64,000 bases of DNA from Streptomyces sp. 150FB (GCF_000818195.1 NZ_JTHL01000001.1:6155398-6219397); one strand, 5' to 3'. Counted from the first letter of the stretch, positions 22,074-31,129 are shown. The notes: generated by a model from the sequence alone, not told the origin. Made by a program: numbers and translations.

Positions 22074-23243
22074 TTAGTCGGCAAGCGGTTCGAGCATCGG
22101 CTGGAAGGCGGAGTTCTCCTCGTCGGGAACGTGCGGGAGGGAGCCGTCGGGGACGGTGCGGGAGGCAGTGGCGAGTAGGCGGTCCAGGACTTCCTGCTCG
22201 GTGGCCGGGGGGAGCCGAAGGGTGGCGAGGAGACGGTCGCGGACGACGGGGTGGTCCGGGTGGTCATCGAGGTAGTCGGAGCTGAGGGCCGGGGGCCGGA
22301 AGCCGGCCAGTGCGTCGTGCCAGGACGGGAGGGCGATGGCGAGGGTCAGGGCCTCGGCGAGCGACTCGGCGATCAGGGAGGCCTGCCCCTCGGAGTCGGT
22401 GTAGAGGACGGGGCGGGGGCCGCCAGGGACGGCTGGGCCGCAGAGGTAGTGGGTGCCGCCCGCGTTGCAGCCGGCGACAGGCTCCACCGGGAGGCCGTTG
22501 GGCAGGGCGACCGGCTCGATCGGGTCGGTGCGGGCGAGGTCGAACTCGCCGTCGCAGGCCAGGTAGGAAGCGACCTCCGGATGCGCGGTGATCCTGCGGA
22601 GCAGGGCGTTGCCTGAGAGGGCGGCCGGGTTGAGTGCTGCGGCGACCGCAGGGGTGAGGGGATTCCCGGCGAGGATGTGGCGGACGGCTTCGAGGGCGAC
22701 GGGGCGCTGGTAGTAGTCCTCGAAGTGGGCCTGGACGGCCTCGGGGGAGCGGTCGGCGAGGAGGTGGAAGAGGAAGCCGGAGCCGTCCGGGTCCTCGTTG
22801 CCGGGCGGGAAGTCGATGCCCGAGCCAGTGCGCCAGGCCGTGTCGCCGGTCTCCCGCCACAGGCAGGCGGTGACCCGAGGGGCGTCGATGCCCTCATCGC
22901 GGAAGGCGGGTTAGTCCAGGAGCGGGCGCAGTACCGCGGGCACTTCGTCGATGACTCCGGGCCAGACCTGCTCGTCGTCCGTCCCGTACGGGCTCATCGC
23001 CGACTCGTGGTCGAAGCCGCGTATGAGCACGCCGGCCGGGGTGAAGAGGGCGGAGAAGTCGTCCCCCGAACCGTTCTCCATCAAGGCCGCCTCTTCGGTG
23101 GGACCCCAGGAGCCGTTGAAGGTGTATTGGCAGTACTGCGGATCGTCGGCGATCGCAGTCTCCAGGACAGCCAACGCGCCCAGGTGGGTGCGGAGTTCGG
23201 AGGGGTCGGGAAGGAGGGCGGCGGTATCGCGCACAGTGCTCAT
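22074..23243 (-). pseudogene. Streptomyces conserved hypothetical gene broken by an in-frame TAA
   Basis: One long reverse-strand reading frame runs from ATG 23243 (MSTVRDTAALLPDP) to a TGA/TAG-type stop at 22074 (ending MLEPLAD), interrupted only by TAA at 22911-22913. The first half ends VLRPLLD; directly after the stop the frame continues PAFRDEGIDAPRVTACLWRE with no ATG, GTG or TTG until 22487. Remembered Streptomyces homologs read through this point with Glu (RPYVEEPAF then VTACLWRE), so GAA to TAA is the simplest lesion. Conserved parts are FDHESAMSPYG, PGVIDEVPAVLRP and VLYTDSEGQASLIAESLAEAL. Function is unknown. A sequencing error could give the same picture. Confidence 0.75.
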
Positions 23244-23343
23244 GGCGTCATGAAAGCAGTCGCCAGCGACAACGCGGCCTGCTGGACGGTGACGTCCCTG
23301 ACTCCAGCGGATTCTGGCCGACCGCACGTGTCCTGGCTCAGAA

Positions 23344-23607
23344 TCAGGTGTCGTACACGGTGGAGCGATGCCCGATGTGTACAACCCACACCACCAGTTC
23401 ACCGTTGTCGATCGTGTAGACGACCCGGTAGTCACCCACTCGCAGGCGGCGGCGTTCCGACTGGGACACGAGTGCGGTGGTGTTGAAGCCGAGGGGATCG
23501 CTTTCCAGTTCGGTCAGCTTGGCCAGGATGCGGAGTGCCATGTCCCGGGGAATCTTGCGTAGCTCCGACTGGGCCTCGGGTCGGAAGACAGTGCGGTAGT
23601 CACTCAT
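23344..23607 (-). CDS. RelE/ParE-family toxin
   Basis: An 87-aa RelE-fold protein, likely an mRNA interferase or gyrase-type toxin. Family features are YRTVFRPEAQSELRKIP at the N-terminus, RRLRVGDYRVVYTIDNGELVVWVVHIGHRSTVYD at the C-terminus with basic residues and a C-terminal Tyr. The start overlaps the antitoxin gene by 8 nt, so translation is coupled. It lies between the two ychF-derived repeats, consistent with cargo of a mobile element. Confidence 0.93.
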   Translation of the reverse strand: MSDYRTVFRPEAQSELRKIPRDMALRILAKLTELESDPLGFNTTALVSQSERRRLRVGDYRVVYTIDNGELVVWVVHIGHRSTVYDT

Positions 23608-23869
23608 TGCGCGCGAGCGTCTCCCTCATGATGTCCTCAATCGGGATGCCCGCTGTCGGATTCGCCATGCGCTCATCGATGATCCGGTTGATCTCGCGCT
23701 CTTCCCACTCCTGGTACTTCCGAAGTACCTCGATGGACACGACCGCGGCGACCTCCTTGCCTCTGCGTGTGATCACGGTGGGTACGTCATCCCGGTCGGC
23801 CCGCTCCACGACCTCGGCAAGATGTGCGCGCACATCGCGGATGGACTCTATGGGCAAGGGCTGCGTCAT
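23600..23869 (-). CDS. Phd/YefM-family antitoxin
   Basis: An 89-aa antitoxin. The N-terminal Phd fold (PIESIRDVRAHLAEVVERADRDDVPTVITRRGKEVAAVVSIEVL) binds DNA; the charged C-terminal helix (WEEREINRIIDERMANPTAGIP) would wrap the toxin. ATG 23869 (MTQPLPIES) is the family-consistent start. The order antitoxin then toxin with an 8-nt overlap is classical, and autoregulation of its own promoter is expected. Confidence 0.93.
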   Translation of the reverse strand: MTQPLPIESIRDVRAHLAEVVERADRDDVPTVITRRGKEVAAVVSIEVLRKYQEWEEREINRIIDERMANPTAGIPIEDIMRETLARNE

Positions 23870-24034
23870 GCGCTCAAGCGTACCAAGTGTCTCATGTGTA
23901 CACAACGCACAGTTGATCGGCCCTGGTCCTTTGCCGCGACCTGGCGTGCTGGATGAATCCCGACGGTGCTGGATTGGTGCTGGATGAGTTCTTCAGGATC
24001 CCTGTTTTTGCAGGTGGGAGCTCTGTTCTGTATG

Positions 24035-24071
24035 TTCCGCTTCAATGTGTAGCGGGTTGGTTACTGCGAGC
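24035..24071 (+). repeat. Direct repeat B, displaced copy of the ychF 3' end
   Basis: Repeats the last 17 nt of ychF (FRFNV and stop) perfectly and the next 20 nt with 3 mismatches. Upstream of the repeat there is no ychF sequence, so it is not a gene duplication. Distance between repeats is 2125 bp. GTGCTGGAT-type words also recur near both copies (about 22018 and 23947-23986). Confidence 0.75.
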
Positions 24072-24082
24072 TTGCCGACTCG

Positions 24083-24739
24083 TCAGGTATGCAAGTCAAA
24101 GGGGCCGGGCTCGGGTGAGACCGGCCCTTCCGCATTCCTGTGCTGACTTGGTGATGACTCGGTGGCGGCGGAGCGGAGCGAGCTTCTGTAGGTCGAGATG
24201 ATCTCGAAGGGCACCGGACGGTGGAGCGAGCCCCTGAAGATGCCAACGGGTACGTAGGTGGCGGGCGGCTCGTCAAGTTCGTAGACGTGGACGATGGGCG
24301 CTCCGTCCTCGTCCTCGATGCGCCAGTAGTGCGGGATGCCGGCCTCCGCGTATTTGTGGAGCTTTACCGTGCGGTCCCGGTGGGCGGACTCGGGGGAGAC
24401 CACCTCGACGGCGAGTCGTACTTCATCCGGCGCGAACCAGGTGCGGTCACCGTCGAAGTCGGCCGTCGTCACCAGCAGATCCGGCTCGGGCCGATTGCGT
24501 TGATCTAGCTTGATGGTCATCTCCCGCCCGACTCTTACGTCGGCCGGCGCCTGCTCCATGAGAGCCACGGTGAGCATGGTGACGAGATGGCCGTGCCACC
24601 ACCGTTGCGGGGACGTCATGAAGACGAGGGCTCCGTCGATCAGCTCGGTGTGGCGCGGCGCTTCCGGGAGGCGGTCCAAGTCCTCCGCGAACCAGCCTTC
24701 CGCGCGAGGCGGGCGCATCCAGTCGGGCAGTGCGGGCAT
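24083..24739 (-). CDS. Uma2-family (DUF820) putative nuclease, copy 1, frameshifted tail
   Basis: A 218-aa protein with a PD-(D/E)XK-like core: RPEPDLLVTTADFDGD, VRLAVEVVSPESAHRDRTVKLHKYAEAGIPHYWRIE, with the acidic and Lys residues in place. It is about 80 percent similar to copy 2 at 54307. After PFEI the reading frame differs: here STYRSSLRSAATESS follows, whereas the other frame reads HLDLQKLAPLRRHR, matching GLDLDALTPPRSR of copy 2. So a one-base deletion near 24200 replaced the C-terminus; the core is intact. TAGGGT ends 6 nt before ATG 24739, a leaderless promoter. Biological role of the family is unclear. Confidence 0.85.
   Translation of the reverse strand: MPALPDWMRPPRAEGWFAEDLDRLPEAPRHTELIDGALVFMTSPQRWWHGHLVTMLTVALMEQAPADVRVGREMTIKLDQRNRPEPDLLVTTADFDGDRTWFAPDEVRLAVEVVSPESAHRDRTVKLHKYAEAGIPHYWRIEDEDGAPIVHVYELDEPPATYVPVGIFRGSLHRPVPFEIISTYRSSLRSAATESSPSQHRNAEGPVSPEPGPFDLHT
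24099..24129 (-). terminator. Hairpin at the end of Uma2 copy 1
   Basis: GGGCCGG (24102-24108) pairs with CCGGCCC (24121-24127), flanked by AAG/CTT. It overlaps the frameshifted 3' tail of the Uma2 reading frame, which supports the idea that the tail runs into former non-coding DNA. Confidence 0.5.
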
Positions 24740-24745
24740 GCTGCG

Positions 24746-24751
24746 ACCCTA
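24746..24751 (-). promoter_or_regulatory. -10 box giving a leaderless Uma2 copy 1 transcript
   Basis: On the reverse strand TAGGGT ends 6 nt before ATG 24739. Copy 2 has TACGGT in the same position. Confidence 0.5.
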
Positions 24752-24899
24752 GCGATTTCGTCCGTCGGACGTGGGGGTGCTCGTGCTGCCCGATAAGTCG
24801 GGCGTATGGATGTCGTCGGAGTGATGCGGAGTTCGACGGGGTCGGGCAATGCGCGGCCCTTGGGTTTCCCCGTTCGATTCAGCAGGTGAGGTGAGATCC

Positions 24900-25500
24900 A
24901 ATGTACGTAAGAATCCATCTACGTTAATCGTGGAGCAGGATCGGGAGTTCGAGGGCGCACTCCAGACCGTCTGGGACCGTCATTTGTCCTCCAAGCCCGT
25001 GCTTCTGCTGCTGGTTGGCGGCGATGCGTCGGTGATGGAGGCGCTGGGGCCGCACGAGCGCCCGTTCTTCGGGCGGGCGGCGAAGATGACCGTCCGTCCC
25101 CTGAATCTGGCCGACGTGCGGGCCATGACGGAACTCGACGCGGCAGGAGCCGTCGACGCCCAGGTGATCACTGGCGGATTTCCCGAGATCGTGCAGTCGT
25201 GGCGGCCGGGAATGGGGCGTACGGCCTTCTTGCGGGCGTCGGTCGCCAACCCGCTCTCGCCGCTGCTGGTGGCCGGCGAGCTGTCCCTGCTGGGCGAATT
25301 CCCCGACGCCTCGCACTCGCGGGCCGTACTGGAAGCGGTGGGAAGCGGTGAGCGTACGTTCAGTGCGATCGCGGCCCGGGCCGGCGGCGCCGGCGCGTTG
25401 CCGTCCCGGGCCGCTCTCCCCGCTGCTGGCGACGCTGGGGGCCAAGCGCGTCCTGGCTGCCCGCTGCCTGCGTCTTGCCATGTGGGGCTGGGCGTGGAGC
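24900..25500 (+). pseudogene. Decayed archaeal-type AAA ATPase gene
   Basis: A frame from about 24925 encodes REFEGALQTVWDRHLSS, VLLLLVGGDASVMEALGPHERPF, GRAAKMTVRPLNLADV, VITGGFPEIVQSW and VANPLSPLLVAGELSLLGEFPDASHSRAVLEAVGSGERTFSAIAARAGG. This is the middle and later part of the ATPase_2/DUF234-like family, in which Walker A would lie upstream. Walker A and a proper Walker B are missing. Near 25400 the frame breaks: PLSPLLATLGAKRVLAA continues in another frame and then decays again. It is therefore 5'-truncated and frameshifted, not functional. Confidence 0.75.
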
Positions 25501-25554
25501 AAAGAATTACGCATATCGGTTTATGTGATCGCATAACTCGGGTAAAGCACAAAA

Positions 25555-28011
25555 ATGGACCGGAGCGAGAGGGGTGCCGGGGGGCGCCCGGCCGATATAC
25601 GTAACGCCTCGCACACAGCCACTGCCGCGGTGGACGCGCAGGGCACTGTGGAGGCGTGGAGCCCCGGCGCCACCCTGCTCCTCGGTCACCGGGCCGACGA
25701 GGTGGTGGGGCGGCCCGCGGACACGCTGCTGGACGCCCGGGTGTCGGCGGCCACCCGGCGTGCTCTGCTGGAGGACGGGGGCGGGGCCGTCCGGACCGTG
25801 ATGCTCAGGCAACGCGACGGGCGCACCGTGGGCGCCGAGGTGCTCGCGCAGCCGTGGGTGGACAGCCTGGGCATGACCCGGAGGCTCTGGGTCTTCGCGC
25901 GGATGACGGACGGCGATCTCGTCGACCGGGATCTCACCGAGTGGTCGTTCGACCAGACCCCTTACATCGGCGGAATCCACGGTCCGGACCTCGGCTACGT
26001 ACGGGTCAACCAGCTCGCGCGCACGATGTGGGACGGCACCGAGGACGAACTCATCGGCAAAAAGCCGGCCGAGCTCATGCCGACGGCCGAGGGAGCCGAG
26101 ATGGAGGCCGCCATGCGCCGCGCGATCGCGAGCGGGGAGCCGGTCTACATCGAACAGGTCTCACGGATGCCCGGAGACGCCCTGGCACATCCCTGGGCGG
26201 GCCACTACACCCCGCTCAAAGACCCGTCCGGCCGTGTGCGGGCGGTGCACAGTCTCGCGATCGACATCTCCGAGCGTTATCGGGCGCAGGAGCGGCTGGC
26301 CCTGGTGAACAGGGCCGGCAACGCGATCGGAAGCACCCTGGACGTCGACCGCACCGCGGAGGAGATGACCCGGGTACTGGTCCCCGACCTCGCCGATTTC
26401 GTCACGGTCGACCTGCTCGTCTCCGTACTGACCGACGTAGAACCGAAGCCGGGCCTGGTCTTCAGTTCGGTCACCCTCCGCCGGTCCGCCGTGCTGTCCG
26501 TCCTCGACGGGTGTCCGGAGGCGGTGCTCCAACCCGGTGAGACCGAAGAGTTCCCGGACTTCTCACCCCATGCGCGCGCGATCTCCTCCCACCGCCCGCT
26601 GCTCAGCCCGATCGTGGGTGATCAGGAGTTCGTCCGGTGGACCGAACTCAACAACATCCAGCCGGAGAAGTACGGCATGCACTCGGCGATGATGGTCCCG
26701 CTGCGCGCCAGGGGCACCACACTCGGCGTCGCCACCTTCGTCCGCCACCGGAATCCGGCCGACTTCGACGACAACGACCTCCTGCTCGCCGAGGAGATCA
26801 CCAGCAAGGCCGCGGTGTCGGTGGACAACGCCCTGCGCTACACACGTCAGCGCGGCACGGCCCTGGCACTCCAGCGCAGTCTCCTTCCCCAGCGGTTGCC
26901 ACGGCAGTCCGCCGTGGAGGTCGCCACCCGGTACCTGGCCGCCGACACCGGGGCGGGGGTGGGCGGGGACTGGTTCGACGTCATCCCGCTGTCCGGGGCG
27001 CGGATCGCTCTGATCGTGGGCGATGTGGTCGGCCACGGTGTGCGCGCCTCGGCGACCATGGGCCGGCTGCGCATGGCCGTACGGACTCTCGCGGAACTGG
27101 AGCTGCAACCGGACGAGCTGCTGACCCACCTCGACGATCTGGTCGACCACCCGCTCATGGTCGACGACGACGGGGAGGAAGACCTCGACGCGGACTCCGT
27201 GATCGGTGCCACCTGTCTCTGCGCGGTCTACGACCCGATCTCGCAACGGTGCACCATCGCGCGGGCGGGACACCCGGCGCCGGTGCTGGTGCGTCCGGGC
27301 GGCGAAGCCGAGATCCTGGACGTACCCGCGGGCCCGCCGCTGGGACTTGGCGGACTGCCTTTCGAGAACTTGGAGATCGACCTTCCCGAGTCCAGCCTGC
27401 TCACGCTGTACACCGACGGGCTGATCGAGTCCCGCGGACGGGATGTGGACGGGGAACTCGCCAGGCTCGGACGTACGTTGGCCGTGCCTGCCGCGTCCCT
27501 GCACGACACGTGCGAAAGAGTGCTGAGCGCCCTGCTGCCCGAACAGCCGGAAGACGACGTCGCGTTGCTCATCGCACGTACCCGGAAGCTCGATTCCGGT
27601 CATGTCGCCACGTGGGACTTCCCCGATGACCCGGTCAGTGTCGGCAAGGCCCGCGATCAGGCCCTGCGCCAACTGACCACGTGGAGACTGGAGGAGGCGG
27701 CGTTCACCACCGAGATGATCGTGAGTGAGCTCGTCACCAACGCCGTGCGTTACGCGGAGGGCTCGATCCGGCTCCGCCTGATCTGGGAGAACTCCCTGAT
27801 CTGCGAGGTGTCGGACGGCAGTAACACCGCACCGCACCTGCGCAGGGCCCGCAGTACGGACGAAGGGGGGCGCGGGCTGTTCCTGGTGGCTCAGCTCAGC
27901 GACCACTGGGGGACGCGGCACACCGCCAACGGCAAAACCATCTGGGCGGATCAGTCGGTCCCCCTGCCGGACGTCACCGACGGCCGCCGGGACCACCGTC
28001 ACGTGGCTTGA
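25555..28011 (+). CDS. PAS-PAS-GAF-PP2C-HATPase phosphatase/regulator
   Basis: An 818-aa multidomain regulator. Two PAS-like domains (about 15-110 and 125-245, ending LAIDISERYRAQERL), a GAF domain (about 250-430), a SpoIIE/PP2C domain (about 435-670 with GGDWFDVIPL, IVGDVVGHGVRA, AGHPAPVL, LYTDGLIESRG and DDVALLIAR, all metal Asp present) and a C-terminal GHKL ATPase ([28 protein letters not shown]). It probably senses a small ligand or redox state and dephosphorylates an anti-anti-sigma factor while the ATPase domain could act as its kinase/anti-sigma; the target is not adjacent. No ribosome site is obvious before ATG 25555. Confidence 0.9.
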   Translation: MDRSERGAGGRPADIRNASHTATAAVDAQGTVEAWSPGATLLLGHRADEVVGRPADTLLDARVSAATRRALLEDGGGAVRTVMLRQRDGRTVGAEVLAQPWVDSLGMTRRLWVFARMTDGDLVDRDLTEWSFDQTPYIGGIHGPDLGYVRVNQLARTMWDGTEDELIGKKPAELMPTAEGAEMEAAMRRAIASGEPVYIEQVSRMPGDALAHPWAGHYTPLKDPSGRVRAVHSLAIDISERYRAQERLALVNRAGNAIGSTLDVDRTAEEMTRVLVPDLADFVTVDLLVSVLTDVEPKPGLVFSSVTLRRSAVLSVLDGCPEAVLQPGETEEFPDFSPHARAISSHRPLLSPIVGDQEFVRWTELNNIQPEKYGMHSAMMVPLRARGTTLGVATFVRHRNPADFDDNDLLLAEEITSKAAVSVDNALRYTRQRGTALALQRSLLPQRLPRQSAVEVATRYLAADTGAGVGGDWFDVIPLSGARIALIVGDVVGHGVRASATMGRLRMAVRTLAELELQPDELLTHLDDLVDHPLMVDDDGEEDLDADSVIGATCLCAVYDPISQRCTIARAGHPAPVLVRPGGEAEILDVPAGPPLGLGGLPFENLEIDLPESSLLTLYTDGLIESRGRDVDGELARLGRTLAVPAASLHDTCERVLSALLPEQPEDDVALLIARTRKLDSGHVATWDFPDDPVSVGKARDQALRQLTTWRLEEAAFTTEMIVSELVTNAVRYAEGSIRLRLIWENSLICEVSDGSNTAPHLRRARSTDEGGRGLFLVAQLSDHWGTRHTANGKTIWADQSVPLPDVTDGRRDHRHVA

Positions 28012-28015
28012 GCGG

Positions 28016-28072
28016 AACCCCGGCCGGGGCTCAATCCGGGGCCGGGGTCCCGGCCGGGGCCGGGGACCGAGC
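28016..28072. terminator. GC-rich palindromic block between convergent genes
   Basis: CCCCGGCCGGGG (28019-28030) is a perfect palindrome and is followed by more CCGGGG/CCCCGG blocks. It fills the 66-bp gap between the phosphatase and amidohydrolase stops and probably terminates both. Confidence 0.45.
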
Positions 28073-28076
28073 CGGT

Positions 28077-29345
28077 TCAGGCCGCGGTGAGCCGGGTGCC
28101 GCGGCGCCAGACGGCGCGGGTGTTCAGGGTGTCGGAGATGGTGGTGGTGGGGTCGCCGTCGACCAGGAGCAGGTCGGCGCGCAGGCCTACGGCTATCCGG
28201 CCGCGGTCGGTCAGGCCGAAGCGCCGGGCGGTGGTGGAGGTGGCCGCGCGCAGGGCCTGGGCCGGGGTCAGTCCCGCCCGTACGAGGTACTGCAGTTCGT
28301 GGTGGACGCTGGCGCCGTGGGCGAGCCCGCCGAGGAACGGCAGCGGCATGGACACATCGGTGCCGGCCAGGATGTCGACGCCGGCGTCGCTCAGGGCGCG
28401 CACGGACGCCAGTACGTCGGTGATCCTGCCCTGCGGGTAGTGGTTGAAGCTGCTGCGCAGGGTCTTCATCCAGTCCTCGCCCAGGCGGTCGGCCACACGC
28501 GGGTCGTCGGCCAACTGGTCGCCGGTGATGCCCATCATGGAGGCGTTCAGCACGACGCAGGGCACGACGAAGGCACCGGAGTCGCGGATCAGGGTGATGA
28601 TCTCGTCGGTGTGGGGGCCGTCCATGAACAGGTGGGCCAGGCCGTCGATGCCGGCCTCGATCGCCATCCGGGTCGCCTCGACCGTCAGGGCGTGGGCGAC
28701 GGTGAGCTTGCCGTACCGTCCGGCCTCGGCGACACCCGCGTTCAAGGTCGCCTGGTCGAGTACCGGCAGGCCCGGGTGGCCCTCGACGGAGCCGTCGTCG
28801 ACCATGAACTTGATGTAGTCCGAGCCGCGTTCGACCAACTGCGGGATGAACGCGACCGCCTGCTCGGGGGTGGTGGAGAACGGCATCAGCGGCGCCGGTC
28901 CTGACGGCCTGGATCCGCGGTTCGCACCGGGCGGCGGGCCGGGGCGGAAGCCCTCGGGGAACAGTTCGCTGGGGTGGCCTCCGGGCGGCGTGATGCCGAA
29001 CCCGGAGGAGCGTACGTCGGCCACGGCGTCGTTGTCGGTGATGTGCGCCCGGTTGTCGGCGGTGTGCGTGCCCTGCATCTCCAACTCGGTGGTCACCCCG
29101 AACCGCAGCGCCAGGGCGAGGGATTCGGCATTGGTGTGCACGTGGGCGTCGATCAGTCCGGGCAGCAGCGTCGCGCCGGCGGCGTCGACCACCTGTGCGT
29201 CCGCGGGGGCGTTTGCGCCCACCGTGAGGATGCCGGTGTCGTCGAAGACGACGGTGGTCGCCTCCAGGGGCCGGTCGCCGTCGAAGACGCGCGCGTTGAT
29301 GATGGCGGTACGGGGGGCGGTACGGGGGGCGGGGTCGGTGGTCAC
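28077..29345 (-). CDS. Metal-dependent amidohydrolase
   Basis: A 422-aa cytosolic amidohydrolase of the imidazolonepropionase/prolidase-like branch. Metal ligands are visible: DAHVHTN (HxH), DYIKFMVDDG with the Lys of the bridging site, VAHALT, AHLFMDG and the late GTDVSMP Asp. The C-terminal beta-sandwich (DRGRIAVGLRADLLLVDGDP) closes the small domain. Substrate is unknown. It lies 71 bp downstream of the MFS exporter on the same strand, so it may share the TetR-controlled promoter and modify a compound the exporter handles. An 18-bp duplication lies between the two genes. Confidence 0.87.
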   Translation of the reverse strand: MTTDPAPRTAPRTAIINARVFDGDRPLEATTVVFDDTGILTVGANAPADAQVVDAAGATLLPGLIDAHVHTNAESLALALRFGVTTELEMQGTHTADNRAHITDNDAVADVRSSGFGITPPGGHPSELFPEGFRPGPPPGANRGSRPSGPAPLMPFSTTPEQAVAFIPQLVERGSDYIKFMVDDGSVEGHPGLPVLDQATLNAGVAEAGRYGKLTVAHALTVEATRMAIEAGIDGLAHLFMDGPHTDEIITLIRDSGAFVVPCVVLNASMMGITGDQLADDPRVADRLGEDWMKTLRSSFNHYPQGRITDVLASVRALSDAGVDILAGTDVSMPLPFLGGLAHGASVHHELQYLVRAGLTPAQALRAATSTTARRFGLTDRGRIAVGLRADLLLVDGDPTTTISDTLNTRAVWRRGTRLTAA

Positions 29346-29383
29346 GGGGGTGCTCCGTTCGTGTCGCGTGGCGCTGTGCTGCC

Positions 29384-29419
29384 GTACGCGGGGTGGTGTC
29401 AGTACGCGGGGTGGTGTCA
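29384..29419 (-). repeat. Perfect 18-bp tandem duplication
   Basis: GTACGCGGGGTGGTGTCA occurs twice in direct succession (29384-29401 and 29402-29419). The second copy includes the stop codon of the MFS gene (29417-29419). It looks like a recent slippage event. Confidence 0.85.
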
Positions 29420-30955
29420 GTTGGCCGTGGCGACGGGGGTGTTCTCGGGGGCCTCGGCGGGCGCGGGCGGGCCGGCCCTCTTGAGCGGGACTTCGATGAC
29501 GAAGAGTGCGGCGATGAACGCGAGGGCGCAGACGATCGCGGCGGTGACGAAGATGTGGCTGGTGCCCTCCGTAACGGCGGTGAGGTACGCGTCCTTGGCA
29601 CCGGCGGGAAGGTCGCGCAGGGCGTTCGGGTCGGCGTCGGCGCCGGCGGGCAGGTGGGGCTGGACGGCGCGGGTCAGCAGCGAGCCGAAGACGGCGACGC
29701 CGAGGGATCCGCCCAGGGTGCGGAAGAGGTTGGCCGAGCTCATCGCGGCCCCCATGTCGCGCAGGGAGACGCTGTTCTGCGCGATGGTGCCGGCCATCTG
29801 CATGGTGAAGCCGAGGCCGATGCCGACGAGGACCATGTACAGGCTGGTCAGCAGGAATGAGGTGTCGGCGTCCATGGTGGCCAGCAGGCCGAGCCCGACG
29901 GTGAGGAACACGGTGCCGACGACGGGGAAGATCTTGTACTTGCCGGTGGCGGACATGACCTTTCCTGCGATGGTCGAGACGATCACGACGGGGATCATCA
30001 TGGGCAGCATCAGGAGGCCGGAGTTGGTGGCGGACGCGCCCTGGACGTTCTGCTGGAACAGCGGCAGGTAGAGGCCGGCGCCGAACATGACCACACCGGC
30101 GGCGAGGGTCATGATCATCGCCAGCGGGTAGTTCGCATGGCCGGTGAACACGGACAGGGGCAGCAGCGGCTCACTGACCCGCTTCTCCACCAGGATGAAC
30201 AGGGCCAGGCCCACGATCGAGACGGCTCCCAGGGCCAGGATCTGCCAGGAGGTCCACGCGTACGTGCTGCCCGCCCAGGTGGCGGCCAGGACGATCGCGG
30301 TGATGGAGAGGGTCAGCAGGCTGATGCCCGCCCAGTCGATCTTCGCCTTGATGCGCGCGGCGGGTACGTGCAGCTTCAGCCACAGCCACACCAGGGCGAC
30401 CAGGCCGAGCGGCAGGTTGACGTAGAAGGCCCAGCGCCAGTCGAAGTGGCCGGTGACGAACCCGCCCAGCAGCGGGCCGCCGATGGTGCCGATCGCCATG
30501 ACGGAGGCGGTCATGCCCTGGTACTTGCCCCGTTCGCGGGGCGGCACGAGGGCGCCGATCAGGGCGAAGGCGCCGGCGCCGATGCCGCCGGCGCCGATGC
30601 CCTGGACGACGCGGAAGGCGATCAGTCCGCCCATGGACTGGGACGCCCCGCACAGGGCGGACCCGGCGATGAACACGGCGATGGACGCCAGATACATGGG
30701 CTTGCGACCGAACAGGTCGCCGAACTTTCCCCAGACGGGGGTCGTCACGGCGGTGATCAGCGTGTAGGCGGTCACGACCCAGGAGATGTGATCGAGGCCG
30801 CCGAGGTCGCCGACGATCGTGGGCATCGCGGTGCTGACGACCATGTTGTCGAGCATGGACAGCAGCATCGCGAGCATGACGCCGAGCAGCACCCAGCGCA
30901 CGTTTTTCGGCACGGCCGACGGGGTGGTGGAAGGGAGGGACGCGGTTGCGGACAT
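29417..30955 (-). CDS. DHA2-family MFS multidrug exporter
   Basis: A 512-aa inner-membrane transporter with 14 predicted helices, the DHA2 (EmrB-like) drug:proton antiporter layout. Motif A region LFGRKPMYLASIAVF, motif C-like GPLLGGFVTGHFDWRWAFYVNLPLG and the N-terminal VSTAMPTIVGDLG are diagnostic. It is transcribed divergently from a TetR repressor; the operator lies in its own promoter spacer, so substrate-induced efflux is likely. The substrate cannot be predicted. The stop codon is inside an 18-bp tandem repeat. Confidence 0.94.
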   Translation of the reverse strand: MSATASLPSTTPSAVPKNVRWVLLGVMLAMLLSMLDNMVVSTAMPTIVGDLGGLDHISWVVTAYTLITAVTTPVWGKFGDLFGRKPMYLASIAVFIAGSALCGASQSMGGLIAFRVVQGIGAGGIGAGAFALIGALVPPRERGKYQGMTASVMAIGTIGGPLLGGFVTGHFDWRWAFYVNLPLGLVALVWLWLKLHVPAARIKAKIDWAGISLLTLSITAIVLAATWAGSTYAWTSWQILALGAVSIVGLALFILVEKRVSEPLLPLSVFTGHANYPLAMIMTLAAGVVMFGAGLYLPLFQQNVQGASATNSGLLMLPMMIPVVIVSTIAGKVMSATGKYKIFPVVGTVFLTVGLGLLATMDADTSFLLTSLYMVLVGIGLGFTMQMAGTIAQNSVSLRDMGAAMSSANLFRTLGGSLGVAVFGSLLTRAVQPHLPAGADADPNALRDLPAGAKDAYLTAVTEGTSHIFVTAAIVCALAFIAALFVIEVPLKRAGPPAPAEAPENTPVATAN

Positions 30956-31069
30956 GGCTGATCACTCCTTTCAGGCATGGGGAAGGAGGCGGGGAAAGGG
31001 GCGGGGAAAGCGGCGGGAAGGGAGCGGGCCGCCGTCGCGTCGACCGCTTCCCCAGAAGAGCACACTCGT

Positions 31070-31122
31070 ACACTAAGTGCAACTGTTGCACTTTTGAAGT
31101 CGCACAACCTTGGGGGTACGAT
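31070..31122. promoter_or_regulatory. Divergent promoters with a 19-bp TetR operator
   Basis: AAGTGCAACTGTTGCACTT (31075-31093) is a perfect palindrome with 9-bp arms and one central base. It fills the spacer of a reverse-strand promoter TTCAAA-17-TAGTGT (31098 down to 31070) for the exporter. On the forward strand TTGAAG (31094-31099), 17 bp, TACGAT (31117-31122) gives the tetR promoter, with ATG 7 nt after the -10. One repressor dimer could shut both promoters. Confidence 0.8.
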
Positions 31123-31129
31123 CTGAGGC

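Noticed and set aside
22373-22897. Ser/Pro/Thr-rich 174-codon frame starting at ATG 22897
   Set aside because: The neighbouring frame encodes the conserved continuation of the broken hypothetical gene, so this is its shadow.
26563-29601. A 1012-codon reverse-strand open frame
   Set aside because: It is antisense to the PAS/GAF/PP2C gene and out of frame with the amidohydrolase. No recognisable domain; shadow frame.
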